In this document: positions 43,861-55,763 of the stretch, piece by piece
Layout: every line of letters starts with the position of its first letter
Position numbering within the stretch: the first letter of the stretch is position 1
Assembly (NCBI GenBank): GCA_963682055.1
Contig: OY821744.1
Coordinates: 24,156,967-24,220,966, forward strand
Direction: 5' to 3'
DNA length: 64,000 bases
From: Primula veris
Taxonomy: Eukaryota; Streptophyta; Magnoliopsida; Ericales; Primulaceae
Position numbers and translations under genes: made by a program
Notes under the pieces: generated by a model
Told to the model about the DNA's origin: nothing
Database searches by the model: none
The model's input: only the letters and a program-made list of their open reading frames with translations

Positions 43861-45064
43861 GATATCATCTAGTGTTTTATAAATAAATTTAATAAAGCTT
43901 TAGAAAGAAATTTAAGAATGGAGGCTTTAAATAAGCCGCTTTTCCCCTTTGGTGTTTTTTACCTTCTTATGTTCTTGTGTTGTAGCTGGATTGAGTTTAT
44001 CTTAAAACTCCAAAGGCTATTGTTGTTTTCGATCGCTTTAAGAGGAGGACATTTGTGATCAGTAAGGAAGGGCTTCCGCATGTTGGTAATTTCCTTTACA
44101 TTACATAGATACGTTTTGAGGAGAAAATATAATATTGAACTCATGATTTTGATTGATTAGCATTAGAAATAAGGACATTAATATATAGGAATAAATTAAC
44201 TTTTTAATGAAATTTTACAAGCTTCTTTCACAAACAAAATCGTGCAAAACGACCATTGAGTGACATACATTCGACTTACTTCCTAGTTAGTCAAGCCGGA
44301 AAAAATGCTTTCCCATTTTAGGGGTGCTTTTAAGTTGTATACAATACAACTAAATGAGAATGAAAGCACATAAGAGATGTCATCGATAATTGGCAAAAAA
44401 CAGTAATTTTTAATTGGCATAAGAAATAAGGGCATTAATTGTATATGTAGATTAAAATTCAATTCAAATTTTAGATACTTTTTCATAGACAGTTAAACAT
44501 GTTGCTTAATAGTTTTTCAGATTGTCTAACAGTGGTGTGGAACTCGTGGGAAAAAAGTCAAAGTCGTTGCTATATTTCGGGCCCACAGAGTATAGAGGAA
44601 CGGTATGTGTAAACTGTAAACGTTGTTGCAGTGAAAACCCACATCTATCTAAACTCGGGGCAGCACTGGAAAGGTTTCGGTGAGAAACAAAGAAGGCTAA
44701 AGGAAAAAGGAACACAGAAGATCTTCTGCTAATTCTGTTATAAGTTAGTTCATTTCATATCATTATATTATTAACTAAATTATTGCTTTAGTCATTGACA
44801 CTTCTCTTCATACAGTATGTATTAAGTTATTAACATGCCTATCAACCAAGGCTAAAGGAAAAAGGCACACAGAAGATCAATGTTCATCGCATTTCAAGAC
44901 CTTGCCACAAGGTAGCCCATAAATTTATCATTAAATAAATGCATATATTTTCATGTAAATATTATTTCTGAGTTTTTGTCTGTTTCATGCGGAGGGTTTT
45001 GAAGACTGAATGTTGTGGCCATGGTGCGTTTGGTATCACTACTCTTTCTGCACTAACGTTATTC

Positions 45065-45470
45065 TTAAGTAGAGGTTCATATATAAAAAAGATACTTTTA
45101 TTTAAATATATATTTTGTATAATACAAGATAAATGTATACATTGTTTCACTAACTATCATAAATATTTTAGAGACAGTTACATAATTTTACTTTAACTAG
45201 GTTAACACATGATGACATGAATTAAAAGAGGTGGAAAATCATGAAATAGTAAATTTATAAATTTTAAATTAATTAATTAAGTACATAATTATTTAGAAAA
45301 TCGAGTATATGTATCTAGAAAAATGGAAATTCATCTAAATTTTATTTAATGTTTTCTTTACATGTATAAACACTATGTATAATTTAGCATAGAAAACCGT
45401 CTTAAAAAATTACGTATATCTAATTTTACAAATTTATGTTATTTATCACTATAGAGGTACTTTTTTTAAG
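45065..45470. repeat. Third copy of the repeat that begins both duplication copies
   Basis: Matches 31080-31284 joined to 32273-32420, and the start of copy 2 at 52582. It lies just right of the right edge of duplication copy 1. Confidence 0.6.
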
Positions 45471-48429
45471 GCGCCACCTTAAAAAATTATGAATTATTAC
45501 AATGTGGAGGTTATTTCTATTTATAACTGGTCCCGAGAATTTTTAATCCTATATAAATTTTATTCCTATATGAATTATTCTGATAAGGATGTTCTACTGT
45601 ACGTTTAAATTTTCATGTACTACATATGATTGATTGATGGGGTTTTTGAAAGTTTCCCTTTCTATTATATTGTAAATTGTGATGATAATATTAATGGTTG
45701 GTGCATTGTTTGTATGTTTTTTTAAGAAAGCGTGTATTAAGTCAAAAGCTCGAAACAAATGCCCGAAGGCTACAAATGATTCTACGGATAGTTAGCGCGT
45801 CATTGCAAGAGTACCGATAGGTGTAACGTACGAGCGACATTAATTTTTTATGCATTTCAATCTAGTCCAGCTATTATAATTTATAATTATTTTTTATGTG
45901 ATGCGGCAAGAAAGACTAATCTCTTAATATGTAGCTATCACTTTAAAACATCAAAAGTACATAGCACGCGAAACTCTTATTATTAGGACATCAAGCATGG
46001 AAGGTACAACAAGAAAGACGAAAGTCTTAATATGTAGTTATCAGTAGCTGACTTTATGTCCAATCGGGCGTGCTCTCAGTGGGCTTCTTTGAGTACTTTC
46101 TCTCATAAACCGTATTGTCCCTATGACATTTGCGGTATATTGACATTAGATAGATTGGAGAGTCCCCATAATATGACCTGATGTATAGTTTTGTCTCATT
46201 TACTAGTTAGTTCTTTTCTCACGTATTTTCACTATCGCGGACTTCTTGTATTCTCACTTATGTTCGCAGGGTTTGGTTCCATGTCCCCCTCTCACTATTG
46301 TACTTGCATGAATATTTATGTATAGGTAGTGGTGTGTGCCTTAAACTGCCACCCCCTCTTTCGAGGTTTGTTCGTTAAAAAAAGGTACATAACGTACGAT
46401 AAACAATTATTAGCTACTTTTCTATTATGTTGATTTACGGTTAGAATAAAGTATCAACAACTCACTGAGTCCTTTTTGCTGCACTTCTCTTTTAGTAATA
46501 AAAATCTCCCATATCATTTAATGTTACTGCATTTTCCAATTCAACACCTTATTTACTTCATCTAGGGTTGAGAGTTCCATAGTTGCCGAAAACTATATGC
46601 TTAGCTAGAAAATGCATTTCCCCGGAAACACGTTTCGGAAATGGAAATGGCACTCCTTCAAATTTTTGGGAAAAACGTTTTGGAAACTTAAGTGAGTTTA
46701 AATAAAACTTTTTTCATTACTCTAATAAAATATGAAAAGTATACTTTACTAGAACTTTAAGTAAGCTTTTACAATACAATTGTTTTTAATAAAATAGGGA
46801 AAAATACATTAAAACATTACGAAACCAAGTTATTAAAAGAGAATATATAATATATAATATATAAATAAATTATTACTTTAGTTACTCAAATTTTAGCTAT
46901 TATATTTCATGAAATATAAGAAATTAGTATTTTTTGGATTATTATTATAGAATCCATAAATTCATACTATAAGTTTACTATAAGTGCCATATATATTTTA
47001 TCTAAATTTTTTAACTATACCGGCATTTCCCGTAAGGAAATTAAGCTACGTTTCCCGTTTCCATTTCCCGTATTGCTTCCCGTTTCCGTTTTCCAAGTTC
47101 ACAACTATGGTTGAGATTGATAAATTATTTCATGATATTGATACACTCACGCAACAGAAGATTAGGCTATACTAATGGTAAATTGGGTGTTGTTAAATTC
47201 AGCAACAACGTAGCAACAAAATATGCTAAATTTAGCGACAATCACTTTAATAAATACATTCTGATGATATTCTGGCTATTCTTGTAGCCCTAGATGTTTT
47301 ACTAAAAAATACTTATCTTTTTAAGCTATTATGCCAGAAGCACCTTTTTGTTCATGACCAAATTACTGGCCCAGTCTAAGCTTCTCTTCCTAGCTTTATT
47401 TGATATTCATTGTTGCCTTCGTATATTGTTTCGACCATCTCGCTCATTTATACTAGAATGGTTATGAATGATAATAACTTTTCAATGCATAAGTGAATCA
47501 TTATATATGGCTCATAATAAATGCTTAAATAATAGCAGATTACGGCTAAATCATTATCATAGTAATTTTAGTTTTTATGGAGAGAATTGAATTGTATTAA
47601 CTTTTTCTTTTTCAATTAGTATTGGTACAAAACAACTAGAAAGTGAAATAAAAAAAATTGAATTGTTTTTTTTTTTTTTTGAAATACTCATCTAAAGAGG
47701 AGGGTTGAGACATATAGCCGACCCTTCTCTAGATAATAAACATGTGAGTATAGTATGAGACTATGAAGAGGGGGAATAAGAATCAAAACCTCCAAAAATA
47801 AATGAAAGTACTTGAAATCTGCGAATTAAAAACTGTTTGAAATGAAAATTCACGAAAATGGATCTACAGTATACATAAACTAGTAAACGATACACACGCG
47901 TTGCATGTGATACACTATAAATTGTGATGATGATACAAATATTTAAAGTAAAAAAAATATAGGATATAAGAAAAAAAGATGATCCAAATTGTGATGATGA
48001 TACAATTATTTAGAGAAAAAAAAATATATGATATAAGAAATTTTTTGTGGGTAAAGAGGAAGAAAAAATGTAATTAATTAATTTTTTTTTTTATTTTATT
48101 AAAGTAGTTAATATGATAATTAAGAAAAAAAGTATAAGGGTATTTTTGGAAAAAATTGGCTAAATTTGACAGCGTCAACTTTTTTTGAGTTTGCTTATAT
48201 TAGTAGTATGATAATTAAAACTCCACTGGCTTTTGCAATTTTAATTTGAGTCGGGGCAGTCGGTTTGGTTTTAAAGATCCCACCCAATAACCGTATCTAC
48301 TTTGAGTAATTGGTTAGCTCAATAGCAAGCCCTCTATCGTCTTTAAATTTTTAAAACTTTGGATGCATCTATTATGAGTACTTGAGGAACTCTTCAGCTT
48401 CATTGTGACATTGCCTTGGGTTTGTGTTG
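45471..48429. other. Gene-poor AT-rich DNA
   Basis: No coding region can be supported. The frames near 46984-47175 are low-complexity. Positions 47040-47095 have a repeated TTTCCCGTTTCC word. A small block around 47930-48030 repeats ATTGTGATGATGATACAA twice. Confidence 0.45.
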
Positions 48430-48645
48430 TTCAGGCACAATGCACTCCTCCGAGTTATAGTTTCATCCTTCGGCAAGCTGTACTAAATAGGTTACACACA
48501 CCACATCGGTTGCAAAAAATGTAACTTATCGATGATAATGGATATCATATTTGTTTTAATTGTTTTTAGATTGCAGAACATTTGTTCTTTCAATGTGAAT
48601 TTTCGATGCAGGTTTGGAAGATTGATCGTCGCTCGAGGTTCTTGG
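48430..48645 (+). pseudogene. LINE zinc-binding-domain (zf-RVT) remnant
   Basis: The plus strand reads LRQAVLNRLHTPHRLQK, then CFNC and EHLFFQCEFSMQVWK in broken phase. This is the C-terminal zf-RVT pattern of plant L1 ORF2 (LWQAL-NRLPT--RL, C-C, EHLFF-C-F----W). At least one stop and an indel separate the parts. It is in opposite orientation to the L1 fragments in the duplication and is an independent insertion. Confidence 0.55.
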
Positions 48646-49031
48646 ATCATGTTCAACTTGGTCGAATGGGATCTTTTGGGCAATCGACGTGTTAAAAAGT
48701 TTTTCTCCCTCTGAACTCTTGAAAAATGATTGTCTGCGACTATATGCATAAAATAATTACTTGTATACTTATGTATGTTGCCCTTATTCCACGCATATGG
48801 TTATTCCACACTCCCATCTCTCTCTCTCTCCCTTTTTCTCTTTCTCTCTCTACAAATGAAGAATATTGCTTGCTTGACATAAGTATCCTGTTTTGAATAT
48901 GCAGATCTTCCAAGATATATTTGGTCCTTCAAAAATGGAAAGCAGTGACAATTACATGCCATAATATCTCTCGTGGAGGAGACAAAATTAGCAACACCAG
49001 TGCAAAAATAATCTGTTGAAGCACATCTCTG

Positions 49032-49137
49032 TTGACCGTTGTGTCTGATGTGACAGTGAGCAATGGTAAGCCTGGTGAGAAGAGAGGTAGAGGTCGCCTT
49101 TCTGGCTCCCATTATCGCCAAATGACTTCAGTGATCG
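49032..49137 (+). pseudogene. AT-hook exon remnant resembling AHL proteins
   Basis: A short open block contains SNGKPGEKRGRGRLSGS and then RQMTSVIGE, followed by the donor-like GGTGAGT. AHL (AT-hook nuclear localised) proteins of plants have GEKRGRGRP-GS near a following VGEW word just before their PPC domain. The PPC domain is not found downstream. The AT-hook core here is RGR followed by Leu instead of Pro. A single-exon remnant is the best reading. Confidence 0.35.
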
Positions 49138-49139
49138 GT

Positions 49140-50465
49140 GAGTCATTTTTTATTTTTTTTTGCATTAGGCTTAATTGCATTCGTTCATCTATATATTCTT
49201 GTGAAGAAAATAGATTTATATAGTATTTTATACTTGCATTAATCTGGTTTGATTAACCATTCGCTCTCTCAAACTCTTTTTCCTTCTTATTTGGTAAAAA
49301 GATCAGTGGTACAGTAAAATGATGCGCAAGTCCAGCTTGTATTAGTTTTTAAGGTTTCATATGGTCAGGTCATGTCTCTTGAAGTTCAGTTCCCCTATAT
49401 TGCAAGATTGATATACAATTGGCTGTAAATATAATACTTGCAAAAAAGGGTAGGATACACTCAGATAAGACAAATGTTGTTCTCATATCTATTATTTTGA
49501 TTATAATATCCTATATACAAAACATAAAAAATATTAATCAAACATTAGATACTATATAGAGAATAGAATTTTTTTCTAATTAATCAAAGAATACAATTAA
49601 AAAAAAAAAAACTGTTTATCAAATCTTCTCCATCGTGGATACTTTCTATGAGGACCGACACTCGGCTATTCTTCTGTCCACTTAAATATCAACTGATCTG
49701 TTTTGGTCCGTGTTTTGGTCTCTTTATTTTCACATTTAATATTCCTAAGCAAATATTACTATAATTCGACCTTGTAATAATTACAAATTAGGCAATCAGT
49801 TATTCACCCGCCAAACGCCTCATATGCAGTTTTTTAATTAACCGATGTCACGTAGGCAATCTTTTGTAAATTTTTTAATCAAATTATTAATTAAGATTCC
49901 CGGCAAAATATAAAATACAAGAATATATTTTATTTACATATATATTCCAATTAATTATAAAAAGTAATGTGTGTCCTAGTGTTTCCGAATAGAATCTAAT
50001 TACTCATGTTTGCAATAACGCCTTGGTTTGAATCTCATCGATTACGTCTTTTGTTTATTTTTAACCTTATTGTTTATTGTTAGTTTCTATTCCATATAGG
50101 CCCAAGAATCGAACCGTGGTCACATAAGAATGACGCAAGTTTTACACCACCACTATACCAGTATCCTTTATATTCTAATAATTTATAACACAATATATAA
50201 GCATTTAATTTTTTCTATTTTTAATTAAAAAATTTACCTTTTACATAAAAGAGTACTATGTTTATTTATATTCTTTTTAGTTATAAAAGTTTTAGTTCAA
50301 CTTTAGTAACAAATTGTTTATATATTTTTTATTAAAATTTGAAAGATAATTTGATCCATAGCAAAATTTGAGGGAAAATTATTCGTTTTTCAATTTCAAA
50401 AGGGCCTATTTCGAAAAAAGGCACAGAGCCCCCAAATTCCTGTAACCGGCTCTGCCTTGAAGCAA
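49140..50465. other. AT-rich intergenic DNA
   Basis: No gene is supported. Near 50100-50125 the word AAGAATCGAACCGTGG resembles the inverse of a tRNA B box, and 49995-50040 has a TTTGAATCTC word, so a decayed SINE is possible. Confidence 0.35.
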
Positions 50466-50469
50466 CTAA

Positions 50470-50770
50470 CATGGAGGGTCGGGTGGACATTCGATACTTC
50501 CAAAAGCTTCAAACCATTCGCCGAATTCCCAAACCATTAAACAATTTTAAATGGTCTATGATACGTTGGAATTGACTCCAGGAGATTTGTGCTAGATATT
50601 TCTTCCAAGTTTGAGTCAAACCATGTTGCCTACTTCAAATTCTAATACACCTTTTTTGTTTTGGATCTGTTTACATCTTCATGTGCTTTTTTCCCTTAGC
50701 CAAGTTATTCCTTCCTGGTTCATAGAGTTCTAGTTTGACCAATGATAAATCATTTGGTGCTGGAGACCTA
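50470..50770 (-). pseudogene. Ty3/gypsy integrase C-terminal remnant
   Basis: On the minus strand, in broken phases: EPGRNNLAKGKKHMK, a DPKQKR word, then LEFEVGNMVWLKLGRN-like sequence and a HRPFKIV word. This follows the integrase C-terminal pattern of plant gypsy elements (L--A---M---AD-KRR--EF-VGD-V-LK, then GPF-I). Several stops are present and nothing else of the element remains nearby. It belongs to a different family from the Tat element at 13.6-19.6 kb. Confidence 0.5.
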
Positions 50771-51079
50771 TTTGGCTCTAATTGCGTTCTGATTTGGGTA
50801 GGGGACAGGGTTAATAACCGTAGCCAATTTGAACGGAGTGCGATCTGTTCCTGATAGCTTGTCAGTACTAGTGCCTCAAAATCTTTTAGTGGGTTAAACC
50901 AATCTTTCTGACTTGCCGATACTAGTGCTTTTTTTTAACTACCTAAAATCTTCACACAAATTTTCAATAACAACGAAACACCATCCTATTGTACAATGTT
51001 AAAAGATAGGTCGGATAGCAATTCCAAAATGAAGGTTACAAGCTTATTAATAACATACCAGGGAAGTAATTTAGAATGC

Positions 51080-51515
51080 TCAGCCGCAAGGCTTTTTATG
51101 GAAAATGGTTTCAGATATCTGTCCTGCGTTGATGTAGTGTATACCAACTTGCAAATATTCTCTTCCCTTGTATTGCATTTCAAGTGAGTATGTAGGCATA
51201 TAGAGTACTTGTCGGGAGTGACCAATGATCATCTGTTGATGCCCATACTGAACCTGAGGTCCGTTTGGATGAAAATACCCCAGTGGTGATTGAATATGTG
51301 AAACTTGTGGATTATAAATAACGGACTGGAGTGAGTATGGGGGTCCCACCCCAACAGGCATCCCATGCATATGTGGAATGGCAAGAATATTAGGTGGAAA
51401 ATAAAAAGAATGCATCTCGATACTGGAGAAACAGGTTGTAGAAATACCCCACGTTCTAGTGGTTGTAACACGATCACATAACCGGAGATCAATAGTAATC
51501 GTATTTTGCCATTAA
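51080..51515 (-). CDS. Hypothetical ORF, Pro/Gly/His/Tyr-rich
   Basis: An open minus-strand frame of up to about 140 codons; the ATG-started part is 51415-51080 (111 codons). It contains MHGMPVGVGPPYSLQSV, QSPLGYFHPNG and QVQYGHQQMIIGH. Composition (Pro, Gly, Gln, His, Tyr) is unlike the chance AT-rich frames around it and resembles a flexible region of a regulatory protein. No domain is recognised, and no promoter or splice sites are obvious. It lies between gypsy and copia remnants, so it could be a captured exon. Confidence 0.35.
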
Positions 51516-51886
51516 TATGAATATATAATTATATAAGATTGAGATGTTAAAATAGATTTTATTAATAGTGAATTTCATTAATTACAAAAAAGTCATTTAC
51601 AATCCTTTAATTATAGAAAGTGACAGCTTAATTTCACTCAAATACGACGTAAAATAAACTTTGTTGATATTGCAATCAAGTACTTGCTTATCTGCAAATA
51701 CAAATATATTCAATATATTCTCTTAAATTAGGGTGTGCAATGATAAAACACCCAATTTGGATAATAAATTGGTAAATTTACGTGCACTTAAAGTTTTAGT
51801 GAATAAATCAGCAAAGATTATTAGCAGAATAAACATGTAAAAGATAACAATGTTATTTTGAATTTTCTCTTTTATAAAGTGACAAT

Positions 51887-52560
51887 CTACCTCCTTTTAT
51901 TTTTTTCATGATTAACAAGATTATTGACTAATGCTAAAGCCGACTTACTATCTGTATAAAGAACAACATGATCGGTATGATTAATATTAAAATCTTTTAG
52001 CAACTGTAAAAACCAAATAATTTCATACGGCGTAGATGTTAATGTCCTATACTCTGCTTTTACATAACACATAGAAATGGTATTTTTCTTTTTACTTTTC
52101 CATGAAATCAAAGAATCTCCTAAAAATATACAAAATCCAGTAATTGATTTTCTTGTATCTAGACATGAATCCCAATCAGAATCACTAAAAACTTTCAAAT
52201 TAAGAACAAAAGATGATGAAAAAGTTATAGCTTGTGTTTTATTAGTCTTGATATATCTGAGAATTCTCAAGATTGCTACATAATGAGCCTTTCTTGGGCA
52301 AGCCAAAAATTGAATAAGTGAATGAACGACAAAAGAATATCAGGTCTCATGATAGTTAAATATAATAATTTTCATATAATCCTCCTGTATTGATTTATAA
52401 CTTCATGTAAATCATTATGTTAAGAAGTAAATTTACACTTAGTATCCATGGGGAGAGTAGAAGGTTTAGCAACTAATTGACCAGTTTCAGATAATAATTC
52501 TAAAGCATACTTTGTTTGACAAACATGAATATCGGTTTTATTTCATGCTATTTCTAAGGC
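51887..52560 (-). pseudogene. Ty1/copia pol remnant: end of RT and RNase H
   Basis: The minus-strand frame 52306-51887 reads ILRYIKTNKTQAITFS, then SDSDWDSCLDTRKSITGFC and SLISWKSKKKNT. This is the copia RNase H signature (LRYLKGT, D-DWAG--D-RRS-TGY, LISW-SKKQ). It ends with YTDSKSALALVNN near the expected final motif. Upstream, to 52560, a broken frame holds the end of RT (words LLSETGQL and KPSTLPMDT). Integrase and protease are absent. Its 5' side abuts the start of duplication copy 2. Confidence 0.85.
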
Positions 52561-54060
52561 TATAAAATACTATGTACGATGTAAATTTTATCAAATACTT
52601 TCTTTACATGTATAAATACTATGTACGATGTAACATAGAAAATTTTCTTAAAAATTACATATATATATATACAATATAATTTTTCAAGTTTATGTTATTT
52701 ATCACTATATAGAACTACATTTTCTTAAGTTGGGACCTTCAAAATTTGTGGAACACGATTTAAACACACATGGCCAACCATCATTTGATAATGGGTTAAT
52801 TATGGTTTAGAGACAATGGTTTTGGACACTTTTAGCATGATTACTTGACTTTTACCAAGTTTAACTTAATGTACCGAGTTCACTAACCTTTTTTTTAAGT
52901 AGCCCACCGTCACTTTTTTTTGGATGGGGTCCTTTTATAGGTTACAAACTAGTGCTTATTGTTTTAAAAATTATGATAAAAATTTGAAAATTTTAAAAAT
53001 GACATATATCAATTATTGAATAACAAAACCCCAAGAAAAAATGACACACTTCAACAAGTTTTTAGTTTAGTTCCCATTATGTTGTTATGTTTTCATTCTG
53101 TTGTAACATTATTTCTTAGTTTTCCTTTTTTTCTTAATTTATAATTAATTGTTGCTCATTTACCTACATTACTGTGTTCTACTGTGACCTCGTCAATGCT
53201 TTGTTTTGGCACGTATTATTTTGGGTTTAATTCAAGCTTAATTAAAAAAAAATTATCAATAGTTTTGATTATTTTACTAAGAATGTTAATTCTAAATAAG
53301 AGTTTGTATAAGTCCAAATTTGATGGTAGATCTATACTCTTCAAATTGGGAACCAGAGAAAAAAGAAGGATGGGAAATAAAAAAGAAAAAAATGAAGTGG
53401 AAAGGAGTTTTTTTTCTTGGAAAATAAGCAGTAACCATATCATTAAAGGGGCAAAAGATCTTAGTTTAGCATAGTTAAGTAGCAAGGTTCGAAAATAATT
53501 ACAGATATACAAATAAAATGGCTTATTATAGAACTTTATCACCAATTCACCGGAATTCTCTGTCGAAATGTACCATAAGGCTCTTAGTGATAAAAGAGTA
53601 TAACAAGAATGCGCAAAAGAATGATTACATCTTGAGAATTGTAGACGTTTTTAAGTTAGAGAAGATGGCCAAAGAATAATGTTAGAGATGCTTCAAGGCA
53701 GATCGCTGGTAATCTTGGACAAACAAACCCCAAATGCAAAAAGTAACAACAAAAGGGACGGAGGCTTTCAACTTGCCTTTTGTGAAACAGCACTGTAGTT
53801 AAATGGAAAATGAACCAAGTAGTTGTGCTTTCTGCAATGTTATTAAGAAAATTAGCAATGTTTAACAAATGTTAATCCCCCAGCTATTTGAAATGTAAGT
53901 GTTACTAAAGTTACTAGGAACCTTTATCATACCATTTAGTTTGGTTTTAATCAGAAAATTAATGTTTTCAGTTATACCATTAATGTCAACCTTGTTTTTC
54001 TTTTGATGAACAATCTCATATCTCTCTTTCCAAATAATATAAACAGAGCAAGAGAGAATT

Positions 54061-55060
54061 AATTTACCAAGTCTGGAGTGGAGATTGTTACCTTTGAAGT
54101 TTAAGATAAACCAGTTAATCCAACCTTACCAATCTTTGTCAGAATATCCGAGGTTAGCTTTAGACAAAAGATTTCTAATAACATCATTAAAGATAGGACA
54201 AGCAAAAAAAAAAAAAAATGTCTAATGTCCTCAATTGCATTATTGCACAAAACACAAGTACTAGAGGTATTAGGGTACCAACTAGCAATTTTATCAAGGG
54301 CAGGTAATCTGTTAAGGATAGCTTGCCACAGCATGAAACTGCACTTTGTGATATTAACTTTGAACCAAATAGTACCATGCTACACAACTCTATTTTTCTT
54401 ACTTCTAATATGGTTCCAAAGAACACTGACACAGAACTTACCAGAGTTAATGTTGCAAGTGATTTTATCACAACCTGAATTTATGGTAGGGTGAACAGTC
54501 ATTTTAATATAATCGAGAGATTTATCACCTGTATTGAGCCAACACCACCTTTTGTTCACAGTAATAGAACTAAGTTTCTCATCATGCTTGAATCCATAGT
54601 TCCTTAAGATGTTATGCATGTGAGCTCTACGGAAAATAGAACATGAATAATATAATAAATAGTAGGTTTTAAGAAAACTCTAACATTTAGGATCTTTTTC
54701 CAAGAATAATTGGGTTTACCAGGGATCTTGATAGTCTATATATTCCTATCTTTGACATAGTTATTGGAAATCCAACTTTTCCTCAAGTTATCAGAATTAG
54801 GATCGCATAACTGCCAGGTATATTTGGCTACTAAAGCCCTGTTCCACTCCTTAAGTTTTTTAATCTCTACCCCCCCTCAGAATAAGGCAAGGAAATGTCA
54901 CTCCAAGCTACTCTAGCATGACCGCTGGTGGCATTACCATTTCATAGAAAGTTAGCTATACTTTTCTCAATGCTCTTAGTCACAGAGGAATGAAGAATGA
55001 AATGAGAGCACCTATAAATGCTAATACTGTATAAAATAGACTTAATAAGCTGCAATATAC
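54061..55060 (-). pseudogene. 5'-truncated L1 fragment, second copy
   Basis: Copy of the L1 RT-end and zf-RVT fragment at 33672-34709, with the words CSFMLWQAILNRLPALDKI and CVLCNN on the minus strand. It is more broken than copy 1 (frame broken at the A-run 54206-54220 and around 54440-54500). Confidence 0.75.
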
Positions 55061-55755
55061 CTTCGTATAACTAAGGAATCTACTGGTACAAGAGGTAATC
55101 CTCTTGACAATTTTATTAACAAGTTCACCAATAAATGGAAAGGAGTTAGTATCTCCACGAACGCTGAAAAAGTCAAAACTCTCATATATAATACTAAAAG
55201 ACGATCGAGATCAACGGATTACTATTATAATTCATTATGGTGACGAACAAGATGCTCATTAATGGAATTTGGTGAATTTTGTCAAAAGCAAAGGGTTAAA
55301 CTTAAGTTGAAGAAGAAAGGGACAAAGCACTCAAGCAAGACGTTAGGTGTTTCATTTTCAATGCATTCCATATTATATTTTTATTTATTACTCTTGAATT
55401 TACGTTTCTGTAATAAGCCATTTTGGACAGATTATTCTAATAAAATTAAATATGGGCGTTCAACCTACTTTAATTATAAGAAAAAAGTCCAAATTTGATT
55501 TATAAGCTGGATTAGAAGCCTAGAAGAAATTTGATTTATAAGCTGGATTATAAGCCTATAAGAAAAAAAAAGTCGAAATAAATGCTAGAAATAACAAACC
55601 CTGGACTAAAATATTATTAGGGCTAAAGCTTAATGGTAAAAAAAGCAAAACAAAACTTTGAGCAAACCCTTCTTTAAGTAGTACTTAAAGTACTTTCACA
55701 GTTTCACTTGAACTTTCTCTGACTAGGTTACTGCCGCCCCTCTCTTCTTCATCCC

Positions 55756-55763
55756 TATAAAAC
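55756..55763 (+). promoter_or_regulatory. TATA box before copy 2 exon 1
   Basis: TATAAAAC 48 bases before ATG 55804, identical in context to copy 1. Confidence 0.5.

Larger units (their letters stand above)
32278..44672. repeat. Segmental duplication, copy 1
   Basis: Directly repeated at 52582-60456. It can be followed through the L1 fragment, the TATA-preceded exons, the epimerase exons and the PABP fragment. By eye most compared lines differ at only a few positions per hundred bases. Copy 1 additionally contains a CACTA element (38585-42842) and an hAT MITE (35266-35773), and lacks about 310 bp present in copy 2 around 58950-59260. The right end falls inside the last epimerase exon. Confidence 0.95.
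36024..44672 (+). pseudogene. Glucose-6-phosphate 1-epimerase-like pseudogene, copy 1
   Basis: Exon-like blocks with GT/AG signals lie at 36024-36045, 36354-36465, 36601-36640, 38126-38238, 43049-about 43197, 43408-about 43486, 43986-44085 and 44521-44672. From 38126 on they follow plant D-hexose-6-phosphate mutarotases in order: SEQNGFVRKKF (family EQHGFARNR), KPFSFSFAYHTYLAVS, the ETGEYLDNL and CFTEQ words, VYLKTPKAI with KRRTFVISKEGLPH, and TVVWNSWEK with the end GQHWKG. The enzyme family interconverts alpha and beta glucose 6-phosphate. Defects: the conserved His of EQHGF is Asn, TGA at 43992-43994, a base missing in the A-run near 44550, a 7-bp duplication near 44610, exon 6 truncated by a deletion, and a CACTA in intron 4. 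The first three exons do not resemble the family. Confidence 0.8.

Noticed and set aside
52077..52283. Plus-strand 68-codon ORF
   Set aside because: Shadow of the copia RNase H remnant on the minus strand.
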